Shown here piece by piece: positions 26,195-35,457 of a DNA stretch of 64,000 bases. The position numbers and the translations under genes were made by a program. Source of the stretch: Pseudomonas sp. SJZ079 (lineage in GTDB: Bacteria; Pseudomonadota; Gammaproteobacteria; Pseudomonadales; Pseudomonadaceae). The first letter of the stretch is position 1, and the number at the start of each line of letters is the position of its first letter. Below the pieces are notes generated by a model, which was not told where the DNA came from, searched no databases, and saw nothing but the letters and a program-made list of their open reading frames with translations. The stretch is taken from positions 424,398 to 488,397 of the forward strand of contig NZ_VIUH01000001.1 in the NCBI RefSeq assembly GCF_007993865.1, in the 5' to 3' direction.

Positions 26195-27367
26195 CTAAGG
26201 CGCGAAGGTACCCTCGCCCCGTGGCGGCGTGCTGCGCCAGCTGTTGGCGCCGGCATCGGCCGGCAGGTTGACCCGAAACGGCGCGCTGAAAGCCTCCAGC
26301 GCGTTCTGCTCCGGGTCACCTGGGGCTGCCACAGACTCGGCGGCTTTCAGCTGAACGAAGGCCTCGCAGAGAATCTCGCCCTCAAGCGGCGCAAGAATGG
26401 GATCAATTAGCTGCTTGAGCGGCTCACTGATAGCCGACTTCTCCAGCACCTGATTGATTGCAACAAAAACCACCGAATTGATCAGCTCGTTCGGTTGCAG
26501 GGCCATTGCCTGCGGGCAGCACAGGGTGCCTACTTCGATGGGTTCGAGCTGCTCGCCGAAGGGCAGCAACGTCAGGTTGATCGTGCTGCGCGTGAGCTCC
26601 AGGGTGCTATTAATCAACGGCAAGTAGTTGGCCAACAGATCGCCCTCATCTTCATAGGACTCTGGGCAGGCGCAGGGCTCCAGGTTGCTCACCAGGCACT
26701 CACTGAAGCTCGCTTCGGTGCCGGTCTGATCGAGGCTGACGGCTTCGCAGGGTTTGCCCTGCACCACTTTCTGCGACACCCAGCGCGAGCCGATCGCCTC
26801 GGACTCCAGCGGGCAGGCTTGCGCAGTCTCGCGAAACAATGCGCCAGGCAGACCGCTACTGCCGCGCCCGACCGCATAGTTGGGTTGACCCTGCAAGGCA
26901 TTGAAATAACTGACGCTGCCCGAACCCGACACGCCATCGACCCCGGTGTTATCTGCCGACTCGTCGCTGGTACTCTTGATACAGGGGTCGCCCTCACAGC
27001 TGTTACCGGCATAGTAAAGCGGCTCACGGCTGGTGAAGCGGTCATCGCGGATGCCGATCAGAGTGCGGTAGTTACTCGCCTGGCTACGATCGATATAGAA
27101 CAAGCGGGGCGCATCGTGTTCGTCGAAGCCGACCGCCTCACCAAGTACCTGGCCCTGAGCATCGACCACTATGGCCGCCTGCGACTGTTGACTCACGTAG
27201 CGCTTAACCAGCGCATCACGAATCGCGACGATGCCGACCAGAGTTCCCAGTACCAGGATGGTGGTCAGGAGCAACAGCTCCATGGTGATGACAAACCCGC
27301 CTTGTGACTTCCTCGATCCCGCCAGAGCGGAACGACCCTTGTTGTTATTGGTAGTAGCACTATTCAC
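26195..27367 (-). CDS. Large Cys-rich prepilin-like protein of the Tad locus
   Basis: A 390-residue protein with a prepilin-like N-terminus, KSQGGFVITMELLLL followed by a hydrophobic helix (about 27-48). The same block (QGGFVMTTELVLI) opens the small pilin at 35458, so both are probably processed and assembled by this machine. The rest is a soluble domain with about ten cysteines (CEGDPC, CACP, CCPQ), suggesting disulfides in the periplasm or at the pilus tip. It replaces the TadE/F/G minor pilins of standard loci, which are absent. GTG start with AAGGAGG 8 nt upstream; last gene of the operon, 43 bp after tadC. Role as minor pilin or tip adhesin is inferred. Confidence 0.75.
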   Translation of the reverse strand: MNSATTNNNKGRSALAGSRKSQGGFVITMELLLLTTILVLGTLVGIVAIRDALVKRYVSQQSQAAIVVDAQGQVLGEAVGFDEHDAPRLFYIDRSQASNYRTLIGIRDDRFTSREPLYYAGNSCEGDPCIKSTSDESADNTGVDGVSGSGSVSYFNALQGQPNYAVGRGSSGLPGALFRETAQACPLESEAIGSRWVSQKVVQGKPCEAVSLDQTGTEASFSECLVSNLEPCACPESYEDEGDLLANYLPLINSTLELTRSTINLTLLPFGEQLEPIEVGTLCCPQAMALQPNELINSVVFVAINQVLEKSAISEPLKQLIDPILAPLEGEILCEAFVQLKAAESVAAPGDPEQNALEAFSAPFRVNLPADAGANSWRSTPPRGEGTFAP

Positions 27368-27410
27368 CAGACACCCCTCCTTTGCCCGTTAGCCAGCCTG
27401 CATGACGCAC

Positions 27411-28253
27411 TCAAACCAACTGCTTGAGAATCTGCACTGCGTCATAGAGCTGTACGCCAGCCGGAAAAATAACCAACAGCAGAAACATGGGCAGACCCAC
27501 CAAACCCAGGGGAAACAACATTTCCATGCTTTTGCGGTTGAGCAACTGGCTGGCCTGCACGCGTTGTTTCTCCCGCAGCACCCGGGACTGCTGCTCCAGA
27601 GTCTGCAGAATCGGCGCACCGACCTGCGTACCGACTTCCAGAATGGCGGCGAGGCGACGCAGCTCCTGCACTCCGGTTCTCACTTGCATGGCGCGCAGGG
27701 CGACTCTCAGCGACTGGCCGGCATTCAGCTCGGCACAAACCAGAGTGGCTTCACGCGCCAACGGATGATCCCCTTTGAAACCAAAGCGCGCGGCGTACTC
27801 GAAGGCTTGCGACAGTGGCGAACCAGATGCGAGGTAGGCCCGCAGCAAATCGACAAAGAATGCCAGGGCATACAGCACGCGTGTGCGTCGCTGCCCCCTG
27901 CGCCGCAACAGCCAGAGGTCAACGGCGAAAAAACCGCCGGTACCGATGACCAGGAGCACACCCCAGTGGCTCCACTGGCTATTCCATTCCTGCCAGGCCA
28001 GCGGCAACAACAGCGCCAACGCCAGCTTGCTGGGCCAATACAGCCACACTAAATTGCGCGGCATGATGCCCGCCTGACGAATCAATCGCGCCGGAAACAA
28101 GCAGCGGCTGAACAGCCCCGTGGCCGGCTCGGACTCCAGCTCCATTTCAGTGTCTGCCGGGGCCAGCTCCGAGCGCTGCAACACAAACACCAGGCCCAGA
28201 CACAACAGCAGTGCAATCACCATAGCGACATCTAACCAAAGTCCGGCCATCAC
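27411..28253 (-). CDS. tadC: TadC-like inner-membrane platform protein
   Basis: A 280-residue type II secretion F-domain (GspF/TadC) protein. Membrane segments flank the F-domain (about 130-240, FFVDLLRAYLASGSPLSQAFEYAA through RRLAAILEVGTQVGAPILQTL), with terminal segments near 1-25 and 255-272. With TadB it should form the inner-membrane platform on which the TadA ATPase works. Overlaps the tadB stop by 4 bp (ATGA), showing translational coupling. Confidence 0.92.
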   Translation of the reverse strand: MMAGLWLDVAMVIALLLCLGLVFVLQRSELAPADTEMELESEPATGLFSRCLFPARLIRQAGIMPRNLVWLYWPSKLALALLLPLAWQEWNSQWSHWGVLLVIGTGGFFAVDLWLLRRRGQRRTRVLYALAFFVDLLRAYLASGSPLSQAFEYAARFGFKGDHPLAREATLVCAELNAGQSLRVALRAMQVRTGVQELRRLAAILEVGTQVGAPILQTLEQQSRVLREKQRVQASQLLNRKSMEMLFPLGLVGLPMFLLLVIFPAGVQLYDAVQILKQLV

Positions 28254-29131
28254 TCATCACTCCTCAGAATCCGTCTCATCCACAGGAAACCCAGGACCTG
28301 ACAGACCAGCGCCGAGAGCATGAACACCGGCCCCAGTGGATGGTTAGTCAGCGGTGTCAGCCAGGTTGGTTCTTTCCAGAGGAAAAAGGGGATGAGTACG
28401 TAGGGAAAGAACGCGGCAAAAAACAAGGCATAACGGGCGCCCGAGAGCTGACCCAGCAGACGCTGTCGATAGGCACTGCGCTCGCGCAGGATGCTGCCCA
28501 AGGCGGCGAGTAGCCCCTCGAAATCGCCGCCGGCATGCCAGCGGGAAGTCAGGGTATTAACGAACAACCTGACGCCTTCGCTCGCATACAGCTGCACCAG
28601 AGGGTTGGTCGCCGATTCAATCGATGCGCCTAGTTTGAGGCGACGCACCACCTCCTCGACAGCCTCGCGAACAAACCCTTGCGACGCATCCGCCGCCACC
28701 TGCAGCGCCAGCAGCGGTGGCGCACCGCCTGCCGTTGCCGCATGCATCAGGTCGACGACATCGACCAGCGCCGTTTCAAAACGCCGCGCACGCCAGGCCA
28801 CCAGGTCTTTCATCATCAGACCCGAGAGCGGGATCAAGGCGATACCGGCGACCACCGCGAGGGTAACGTGCTCGGGAAACAAGGCGAGGAAAACACTGCA
28901 GATAGCCACGCTGGATAGCAGAGTGCCGGCGATGAACACCACAGGGCGCAAGTTGATATTGAGGATGAGCAGAGCCTTCTGCAGCCCCTCGAACCACTCC
29001 CGCTGTTCGCCGAGGCTCGCCATATCGTGTGCATCTGCCACGGCTGGCTCGCCCCGCCAGCGGCGCAGAACAAAAGCAGCAGAGCCAAGTAATGCCCCGA
29101 GAGCCAATAGCCATAAAAAGATCTCAGCCAT
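28250..29131 (-). CDS. tadB: TadB-like inner-membrane platform protein
   Basis: A 293-residue T2SS F-domain protein. The F-domain spans about 125-235 (LVDVVDLMHAATAGGAPPLLALQVAA, then ASEGVRLFVNTLTSRWHAGGDF), with membrane segments at both ends. The start at 29131 (MAEIFLWLL) overlaps tadA by 8 bp and has AAGGAGG inside tadA; the longer frame to 29251 only shadows tadA. Pairs with TadC as platform of the pilus machine. Confidence 0.92.
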   Translation of the reverse strand: MAEIFLWLLALGALLGSAAFVLRRWRGEPAVADAHDMASLGEQREWFEGLQKALLILNINLRPVVFIAGTLLSSVAICSVFLALFPEHVTLAVVAGIALIPLSGLMMKDLVAWRARRFETALVDVVDLMHAATAGGAPPLLALQVAADASQGFVREAVEEVVRRLKLGASIESATNPLVQLYASEGVRLFVNTLTSRWHAGGDFEGLLAALGSILRERSAYRQRLLGQLSGARYALFFAAFFPYVLIPFFLWKEPTWLTPLTNHPLGPVFMLSALVCQVLGFLWMRRILRSDE

Positions 29132-30467
29132 GGTTGCCCTCCTTGGCCCCGGATTGCTCCAGCACTGAGAGGCTGAGCGGCAGTTCATAGCCACGGTGAC
29201 CGACTGTCGCCAGGAAGCGCGGCGAGTATTCGCAATGGGCATGCCGGCCAAGCCGATTCAATGGCTGAATCGCTTGCCCGCTGTCCTGAGACTCGATGCG
29301 CTCAGGCACGAAGCGAAATATCTCGCGTACTTGCAGGCGGCCATTGTCGGCGATGACCTCGCCAATACTGCTGATACAGCGGCTGCCGTCGCGCAAGCGC
29401 GCCACCTGCACGACCAGCTGAATGGCCGAGCCGATCATGTCGCGGATCGCCTCGCGCGGCAGCCCCACATCAGCCAGCAACGCCAGCGACTCAAGACGTT
29501 TCAGTGCATCGCTGGGGCTGTTGGCGTGTACGGTCGAGAGGCTGCCGTCATGGCCGACAGTCATGGCCTGCAGCATTTCGAATACTTCGGTGCCACGCAC
29601 CTCGCCCACAATAATGCGATCGGCGCGCATGCGCAGGGCATTACGCAGCAGCGCGCGCAAGTCGACCTGACCACGCCCTTCACTATTGCCCTGGCGCGCC
29701 TCCAGCGTCACCACATGGGGGTGGCGCAGTTGCAGTTCCGCCGATTCCTCGATGGTAATCACCCGCTCGCCGACGGGAATGTACTGCGAGATGCCATTCA
29801 ACAAGGTGGTCTTGCCTGCAGCCGCGCCACCGGCGATCAGGATGTTCAGCCCCGCGGAGATGGCCAGACCGAGCAGGTCGAGCATTGGTTGCGTGAGCAT
29901 GCCGCTCTGCAACAAGGATTCGACCGAACTCTGTGCCTCGGTAAACCGGCGGATGGAGACCACCGGCCCCTTGCTGCAGAGTGGCGGGATCATGGCATGC
30001 AGCCGGCTGCCATCGGGCAGTGTGGCATCCACGGTTGGGCAGTTGCTATCCAGGTGCTTGCCTTGAGCCGCAATCAGTCGATCGAGAAAGCGCCGCAGGT
30101 GAGCCTCGTTATCGAAGGCCAAGCTGGTCCGGCTCAGCTGACCGCTGCGATCGACCCAGACCTCATCCGGCCCGTTAATCAATATGTCCGAGACGCCAGA
30201 GTCGATCATCAAGGCCGCCAGCGGTCCAAAGCCCTTGACCTCCTGCAGCACTTCTTCGCACAAAGCGGCTCGGCTGGCCGCCACTATCGGCTTACCCATC
30301 TCATCTTCGGCCCGCGCGATCAGGCTATTGATCCGCGCCCGCAGTGCATCGCCGTCGGGGAAGGCTTCGCCATCGTCCGCCTCGATCGAATCAATCAGGC
30401 GCTGATGCAGGAACTGACGCAAGCGGCGGAAATCGACATCGGATAAATCACGGCTGTTCGTCTGCAT
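29124..30467 (-). CDS. tadA: TadA/CpaF-type pilus assembly ATPase
   Basis: A 447-residue secretion ATPase that powers pilus assembly at the inner membrane. Walker A is GGAAAGKT (213-220), the Walker B region RIIVGEVRG is at 284-292, and the His box [13 protein letters not shown] near 304-317 is intact. The N-terminal domain (about 60-190) carries [22 protein letters not shown], the CpaF-family hallmark. Located between the TPR lipoprotein and tadB in the same operon. A tadZ/cpaE gene, which normally precedes it, is missing from this locus. Confidence 0.95.
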   Translation of the reverse strand: MQTNSRDLSDVDFRRLRQFLHQRLIDSIEADDGEAFPDGDALRARINSLIARAEDEMGKPIVAASRAALCEEVLQEVKGFGPLAALMIDSGVSDILINGPDEVWVDRSGQLSRTSLAFDNEAHLRRFLDRLIAAQGKHLDSNCPTVDATLPDGSRLHAMIPPLCSKGPVVSIRRFTEAQSSVESLLQSGMLTQPMLDLLGLAISAGLNILIAGGAAAGKTTLLNGISQYIPVGERVITIEESAELQLRHPHVVTLEARQGNSEGRGQVDLRALLRNALRMRADRIIVGEVRGTEVFEMLQAMTVGHDGSLSTVHANSPSDALKRLESLALLADVGLPREAIRDMIGSAIQLVVQVARLRDGSRCISSIGEVIADNGRLQVREIFRFVPERIESQDSGQAIQPLNRLGRHAHCEYSPRFLATVGHRGYELPLSLSVLEQSGAKEGNHG

Positions 30468-30471
30468 GGCA

Positions 30472-31209
30472 TCACCCTCCGATCAGGTTCTTGAACTTGA
30501 GGCAGGCAGGGCTATCCGCCATGCCAACCAAACGGCTCTGCGGCGCAGTGAATTGTCGGTTTGCCGTGAGTGCCAGGGTGTACTGCTGGCAGGCGGCGTC
30601 GCGCTGTTGTTGTTGCTCGAAGACCAGGCCGCGGTGATAGGCCACGTGCCACGCGGGCGCGCCGAGGCGTTCGGCCAACGCCAGGGCATTGAACGCCGCG
30701 GCATGGTTACGCGCGAGGTAATGCACCGCCGCCAAGGTTTCGTGCAGCTGTGGATGCCGCGGATTGAGCCGAATCTGCTGCAACAGCAGGGTCCGGGCCA
30801 GATTGAGGTTGCCCTCCTCCATGGCAATCCGACTGCGCAGAATGGCGGCCTCCGGACGTGGCTTGTGGCCTCTGAGCAATTGATCCAGCAGGTAAGCCGC
30901 CTGCTCCGCTCGCCCGGACTGATACGCCATCAGGGCGGCGAGCAGACCTACCCGTTCGTTATTCGGGTAGGCCGCGTACAGCTGCATGACCTCGCGCAAC
31001 AAGCCTTCACAATCGACTGGATCGCTCCAGCCTTTGCTTGCCGTTTTGCAGGCCGTGCCACTGGCCAGAGTTGCCTCGTAGCGGGCCAAGGCCCGGTCGA
31101 CCTGCACATTGGGATCCTCGGCTTTCTCGCTACGTTGCTGGCTCAACGAGCCGCAGCCACTCAGTGCAGTCAAGGCAATCAGGGTAGGTAACACCAGTGT
31201 CAGTTTCAT
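30472..31209 (-). CDS. tadD: TPR lipoprotein (TadD-like)
   Basis: A 245-residue outer-membrane lipoprotein: signal peptide with lipobox LSGC (Cys19), then helical TPR-like repeats (about 95-215, e.g. PEAAILRSRIAMEEGNLNLARTLLLQQIRLNPRHPQLHETLAAVHY). Tad loci encode such a pilotin-like TPR lipoprotein (TadD). It lies between the secretin and TadA genes, 4 bp before tadA and 1 bp after the secretin gene, unlike P. aeruginosa where tadD follows tadC. Confidence 0.82.
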   Translation of the reverse strand: MKLTLVLPTLIALTALSGCGSLSQQRSEKAEDPNVQVDRALARYEATLASGTACKTASKGWSDPVDCEGLLREVMQLYAAYPNNERVGLLAALMAYQSGRAEQAAYLLDQLLRGHKPRPEAAILRSRIAMEEGNLNLARTLLLQQIRLNPRHPQLHETLAAVHYLARNHAAAFNALALAERLGAPAWHVAYHRGLVFEQQQQRDAACQQYTLALTANRQFTAPQSRLVGMADSPACLKFKNLIGG

Positions 31210-31210
31210 C

Positions 31211-33193
31211 TTATTGTTCCTCAGTCCGTTGCATCGCCAGGGGCCGCGTCAAGGCCCCGCGTCCCAGTTCCAGGGGTGAAGGAAACTCCCACAGGTGCAC
31301 GTCGCTACGGGCTTCGCGAACCAGGGTCGGGGTGACGATGATCACCAGTTCCCGATCCTGGCCACTATCGCTGGACGATTCGGCCAGCCGGCCAAGCAGC
31401 GGGATATCGCGAACACCGGGCGTGAAGTCTTCCTGGGTCGATTGATCGCTGGAAACCAGCCCGCCGAGAATCAGCGGCTGACCGTCCTGCAGGCGGGTGG
31501 TGGTACTGATGCTGCGGGTATTGAAGGCCGTGCTATTGAGATTGCTGCCGGTGCTGTCGGAAATCTGCCGGCTCAATAGCGTATCCGGGGCCGAGACGGT
31601 CGGGTTCACATCCAGGGTGATGCGGTCGTTCTCATCGACCATGGCGCGCACCTTCAGCTGCACTCCGAAGGATTTGAAGCTGGTGCCACTGAACACACCC
31701 GGGGTGTTATTACCCACTTCGTCGCCGGACTTGAGGCCGGTCGGCGCAAACGCGGTCGGCACCGGCACCTCTCCCCCCACACTGAATACCGCCGACTCAC
31801 CGGCCAGCACCATCAGGGTCGGCCGCGACAGGGTTTTCGAAATACCCTCTTTTTCCATCAACGAGAACAGCAGATCAAAGGCCATTTTGCTGCCGCCAAT
31901 CTGCAGATTGTTGGTCAGCGAACCACCGAGGATTTGCAGCGCATTTTCGACAGTGGAACTGTCCGGCTGCACCTGGGACAAGCCACCCAGACCGAACAAG
32001 CCGTCGCGGTTATACCCACTAGTCACCAGACTCAGGTCCGGGCGCCAGCTGTGCAGGCGGTTACGGTTGACCTCGTAGATTTGTACCGAAACCCTGACCT
32101 GCGGCAGATCACGCACCTCGATCACCGACAGCAGGCGTCCGTTGGCCACAGACAACAACTTGGCGCGGCCGACGTTCGAGCGAATATCGTTGCCCAGTGC
32201 GCCATTGCCGGAGCCACTCAGACCAGCACCTAGCAGGCCAGCCGTTTTTGCAGCGCCGCGCTGGCCCATTTGTCCACCCGACTCATCCGTTACCACGGTC
32301 ACACTCGACAACCCGCCACCGGCTTTCGGGTCGCCCAGGAACAGGCGCGAAGCAACATTGAGAATCCGCGTCAGGGTCACCTGATTGCGCACTTCGCCTT
32401 CGAGAATCAAGGTGTCGTCAAAGTCGTTGGCAATCTCGCCGCGCACCACCCGACGGATGCGCACTCCAGCGCCACCCAGAGGGGCGATAGCCTCACGAAT
32501 TTTCTCTTCCATGCTCTGGGGCAGGGTTTCAACCTGAATCAGGTTGATGATCGCCACCCGGCTGCTACCGGGCAGGTTCTGGGCATTCAGGCGAAAAGCA
32601 TCGTTCGAGCCGCTGCCTTTCTGTGCCGCCACGACCATCTGCAAGGCCGATGACAGGTTCTGGCCTGGCCCCTGTGTCACCGGGCTGCGCGCATCCTGCT
32701 GGCCAACGCCAAGGTAATGCCGGGCCGCCGCCTCGGCGGCGATTTTGTACTCAACAGTCGGTACCTTGCCGCGCAAGACCAAGGCCGCGCGATCCGGTGC
32801 TAGCTGCAAACGGACCCCCGGATGAATATCGTTCAATGCGCTGCGCAGCACCGACAGGTCCTCGGTGACGCTGAACAGATAGGTATCACTGCTGCCATCG
32901 GCATACCAAACGATCAAGGTGGTGCGCCCGACATTCTTGGCCAGCACCAGCAGCTCACGACCACCGAGAATCTCGACCTCGAGGGTCTTCTCCTGGCCAA
33001 TGGCCACGCGCTTGAGTTCTTTGTCGAAGACCAGACGCGAGTGGGTCCACTGGATCAGGTCGCGGAACGACGCTGACTTGCGCCCAGCGGCATCCTCAAC
33101 AAAGGTCAGCCCGGCCTGAACCGTATTGGGGGCGGTTAATCCCATCACTGCTGTGGCCAGTGCCAGCAGCAGACAGCTTCGAGTACTTTTCAT
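31211..33193 (-). CDS. rcpA: Type II/III secretin of the Tad pilus (RcpA/CpaC)
   Basis: A 660-residue outer-membrane secretin through which the pilus should leave the cell. Signal peptide cleaved near TVQA; N-terminal pilus-assembly domain (about 40-150), a BON-like middle part, and a C-terminal secretin domain (about 385-640) with the signatures VSVQIYEVNRN, SRPTLMVLAGESAVFSVGGEVPVP and QPLILGGLVSSDQS. The ATG overlaps the end of the preceding OmpA-family gene by 4 bp. At 660 residues it is longer than usual RcpA/CpaC, largely through the region around 230-370. Confidence 0.92.
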   Translation of the reverse strand: MKSTRSCLLLALATAVMGLTAPNTVQAGLTFVEDAAGRKSASFRDLIQWTHSRLVFDKELKRVAIGQEKTLEVEILGGRELLVLAKNVGRTTLIVWYADGSSDTYLFSVTEDLSVLRSALNDIHPGVRLQLAPDRAALVLRGKVPTVEYKIAAEAAARHYLGVGQQDARSPVTQGPGQNLSSALQMVVAAQKGSGSNDAFRLNAQNLPGSSRVAIINLIQVETLPQSMEEKIREAIAPLGGAGVRIRRVVRGEIANDFDDTLILEGEVRNQVTLTRILNVASRLFLGDPKAGGGLSSVTVVTDESGGQMGQRGAAKTAGLLGAGLSGSGNGALGNDIRSNVGRAKLLSVANGRLLSVIEVRDLPQVRVSVQIYEVNRNRLHSWRPDLSLVTSGYNRDGLFGLGGLSQVQPDSSTVENALQILGGSLTNNLQIGGSKMAFDLLFSLMEKEGISKTLSRPTLMVLAGESAVFSVGGEVPVPTAFAPTGLKSGDEVGNNTPGVFSGTSFKSFGVQLKVRAMVDENDRITLDVNPTVSAPDTLLSRQISDSTGSNLNSTAFNTRSISTTTRLQDGQPLILGGLVSSDQSTQEDFTPGVRDIPLLGRLAESSSDSGQDRELVIIVTPTLVREARSDVHLWEFPSPLELGRGALTRPLAMQRTEEQ

Positions 33194-33864
33194 TTTGTCA
33201 CCTCACGCGCAGTCGGTTTCGCCGTGCTCTGCGACTCGCGGTCGCGCTCGGCCTGAAGACAAGGGCAGTCGTTTCCGGCCGTGAATTCGGCCGGCAGGAA
33301 GGTGAATATCTCGACCCGCCGATTTCGCCGGTCTACGGCGGTCGACAAGGTGTTTGCCAAGGGAGCGTTCTCACCGAAACCGACAGCCTGGATACGTCGG
33401 TTGGAAACCCCTTGTGCGGCCAGATAACGCGCGGCGGTACGTGCACGCTGCTCCGACAGACCTTGGTTGTAGGCCGAGTTACCAGCGGCATCGGTATGGC
33501 CGATCAACAACACGCTGGGCAGAACGGGCTGACGTAATAGCGCCTGGGCGACATCTGCGAGCTCGGCCTTGACCGACTCAGGCAGTTCGGCGCCGTCGTG
33601 GTCGAATGGACTGAGCCGCGCCACCAGCCGATACCCGCCACGCGGGTCGACGCTGTCCGTGGCCTGGGCCACTGCCTGGACAGCTGCCGGACCGAACGGC
33701 CAGTGCTGTGCATTCAGATCCAGGTCGTGGGAGAAAGCCGGCTGGGTGGCCACGGAAAGACTCCGGTGGAGGTTCCAACCGTCCCTCTCCTGAGGAACAG
33801 ATTCCGAGTCTTGCCCAGCACAACCGGCGAGTAACGAACCGATAAGCACAGTTGCCATTCTCAT
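33190..33864 (-). CDS. OmpA-family peptidoglycan-binding lipoprotein
   Basis: A 224-residue lipoprotein (lipobox LLAGC in MRMATVLIGSLLAGC) with a C-terminal OmpA-like domain (about 110-205): IGHTDAAGNSAYNQGLSEQRARTAARYLAAQGV and the DRRNRRVEIF ending. It should anchor the secretin complex to peptidoglycan. The frame is open to 33906, but the Met at 33864 gives a proper signal peptide and has AAGGAA upstream. First gene of the leftward secretin-TadD-TadA-TadB-TadC-pilin operon. A LuxO-type box lies 220 bp upstream. Confidence 0.88.
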   Translation of the reverse strand: MRMATVLIGSLLAGCAGQDSESVPQERDGWNLHRSLSVATQPAFSHDLDLNAQHWPFGPAAVQAVAQATDSVDPRGGYRLVARLSPFDHDGAELPESVKAELADVAQALLRQPVLPSVLLIGHTDAAGNSAYNQGLSEQRARTAARYLAAQGVSNRRIQAVGFGENAPLANTLSTAVDRRNRRVEIFTFLPAEFTAGNDCPCLQAERDRESQSTAKPTAREVTK

Positions 33865-33976
33865 TGCAAAATTCCTTAGGTTGGTTTGCCATGGGGACGT
33901 CGCCATCCCTTGCTCTCCCCGTCACACTCGCCAACCTGCTGCAGGCTGAGGTTTGCGACGGCCTTTATGGGGTTAA

Positions 33977-33992
33977 AGCACAGCCCATACCA
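33977..33992 (-). promoter_or_regulatory. Candidate sigma-54 promoter of the main Tad operon
   Basis: The minus strand reads TGGTATGGGCTGTGCT: GG-N10-GC spacing is kept but both elements are degenerate. Its position, 95 bp from the LuxO-type box at 34088, equals the box-promoter spacing of the EAL and pilin genes, which is the main support. Confidence 0.4.
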
Positions 33993-34087
33993 ACATCAGA
34001 AAATTAAATTTTTCGCTTTAAAAACATATAGTTACTTTGAATCCTTAGAATCTATTCCAAATCACCAAGCAAATGGCGTCGCCGTAT

Positions 34088-34125
34088 TTGCAAAATGCAA
34101 CGCATATCGAAAATGCATTTAGCAA
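34088..34125. promoter_or_regulatory. LuxO-type box (plus a degenerate second copy) upstream of the Tad operon
   Basis: TTGCAAAATGCAA (34088-34100) fits TTGCAWWWTGCAA exactly and is followed by CGCA, as is the copy at 14389. A two-mismatch copy, ATGCATTTAGCAA, lies at 34113-34125, 25 bp centre to centre. Confidence 0.7.
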
Positions 34126-34129
34126 ATAG

Positions 34130-34605
34130 GTCATGGCCGTCGCGTAGCGCTGTGAAGCTGGCGTGGATCAGCTTTCAGGACGCGGTAATACGCGCAACGA
34201 CGCAGCCAGGCAGGCAGTCTCTACTTCGGCCTCCCCCTCGCACGTGGAGCGAATGGCGGCCTGTAGTCTTGTCGCAACGCCTATGGCGCTTCGCTCTCAG
34301 GTCACATCTCGCACGACACCCCTGACCGGCTACGCACGACGGTCAGCCAGCGGAAAGAGTTGGAAAGCGGGGTTAGCAAGGTTCTGCTCACATGATCGGA
34401 GTGATCCTGCGGCCGATCCCTGTGGAGAGGCGTCTGCGAAGGGGGAGAGAAAGGGTGCTACGGCAGGGGGATACGCAGAACTCCCCCTGTATACGGTGCG
34501 GCTTGCCAGGGACAGGAGAGGTTGCGCCGCGCGCACTCCATGCCACCTCGGCATCGGCCCTTGATCAGGTAAGTAATCTGGCAGCGGCGTTCAACTACGC
34601 CAGGG
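34130..34605. other. Non-coding stretch between the two Tad transcription units
   Basis: About 475 bp with no convincing gene. An open frame exists at 34163-34564 (+), but its composition (Arg/Ser/Ala-rich, no motif, no ribosome site) looks like chance. The stretch follows the rcpC stop. It could hold the 3' end of the pilin-rcpC transcript or an unrecognised RNA. Confidence 0.4.
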
Positions 34606-35364
34606 TCACAGTTTCACGGTCACGCTGCGGCGCTTGAGCCCGGACAGCAGTTCGACATTACGATGGGTGGGTGGCGGCTCTATCCTCACACGGTCTTGCT
34701 CCAGCCCCGAATCCGCGCTGTGCAAGACGATAGTCACTTTCTCCTGCGGGGTGATACTGGCCAAGGGGTAGACCTCGTCGGGTGCAATAGCAATCACCAG
34801 ATGAGTGCTATCAGGCTGACTCTCACGCGCTAACGGTGGCAAAGCCAGGGCACTCAGACCCTTCTGCATATTGGCGCGCGATGCCTTATCGGCCAGCACG
34901 CCAATCAGACGAGCATCACGGGCAACGGTCCTGACCCCTGTGCGCCCGGTCACCAGCACATCGAAGCGATCACCGTTGCGCAACTGGGTATGAGGAATCG
35001 AGCCTTTACGGGGGGTAAAGGTATACAGCACCTTGTTCTCCGGCACCTGCTGTGCCAACCAGGACTTCACCGGTTTGTGCAGTTCTGCTGGACGGATCAC
35101 CTCACCATCCTTCTTATCCCTGGCCAGTCGCTTGCCGAGCAACAGACGTGGATCGACGACGCCATACACATCCTTATCGACACGCACTTTGCGCAACATC
35201 TCGCGCTGCACGGTCGCTCCGGTCGGCCAGTTGCCGTTCATCCCCCACACTTCCTGTGTGGTATGTCGCTCAACCTGACGCACGCCGAGAAAGCTCGCCA
35301 ACACGCCGGACACCAGGAACATAGCCATGGCAGCGGTGGTACTGCCGGTTAATTTGCGTTTCAT
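34606..35364 (-). CDS. rcpC: Tad pilus assembly protein RcpC/CpaB
   Basis: A 252-residue protein with an N-terminal membrane anchor (about 9-28) and an SAF/CpaB domain (about 45-130; NWPTGATVQREMLRKVRVDKDV, then LLLGKRLARDKKDGEVIRPAEL), followed by the RcpC-type domain with GDRFDVLVTG. Such periplasmic proteins work with the secretin. It follows the pilin gene after 93 bp containing a strong stem-loop, and has AAGGGG before its ATG. It is separated from the remaining Tad genes by about 740 bp. Confidence 0.88.
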   Translation of the reverse strand: MKRKLTGSTTAAMAMFLVSGVLASFLGVRQVERHTTQEVWGMNGNWPTGATVQREMLRKVRVDKDVYGVVDPRLLLGKRLARDKKDGEVIRPAELHKPVKSWLAQQVPENKVLYTFTPRKGSIPHTQLRNGDRFDVLVTGRTGVRTVARDARLIGVLADKASRANMQKGLSALALPPLARESQPDSTHLVIAIAPDEVYPLASITPQEKVTIVLHSADSGLEQDRVRIEPPPTHRNVELLSGLKRRSVTVKL

Positions 35365-35413
35365 GATCTGCCCCTTTTTATCGAGGTAAGAACGGGGTTG
35401 CCCGATGAAGCTA

Positions 35414-35432
35414 GCCCGGCCAGCGGCCGGGC
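35414..35432 (-). other. GC-rich stem-loop between pilin and rcpC
   Basis: GCCCGGCC-AGC-GGCCGGGC, a perfect 8-bp stem with a 3-nt loop and no T tract. In the pilin-rcpC transcript it may protect the abundant pilin mRNA or attenuate read-through. Confidence 0.55.
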
Positions 35433-35457
35433 CGTCTGCTCCCCAGCTAAACCGTCA

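Noticed and set aside
33978..34140. Qrr-like sRNA directly controlled by the LuxO-type box
   Set aside because: No sequence resembling the conserved Qrr core and no hairpin plus T-tract terminator was found close to the box.
34163..34564. 133-codon + strand frame in the pilus gap
   Set aside because: No ribosome site, no domain and low-complexity composition. More likely chance.
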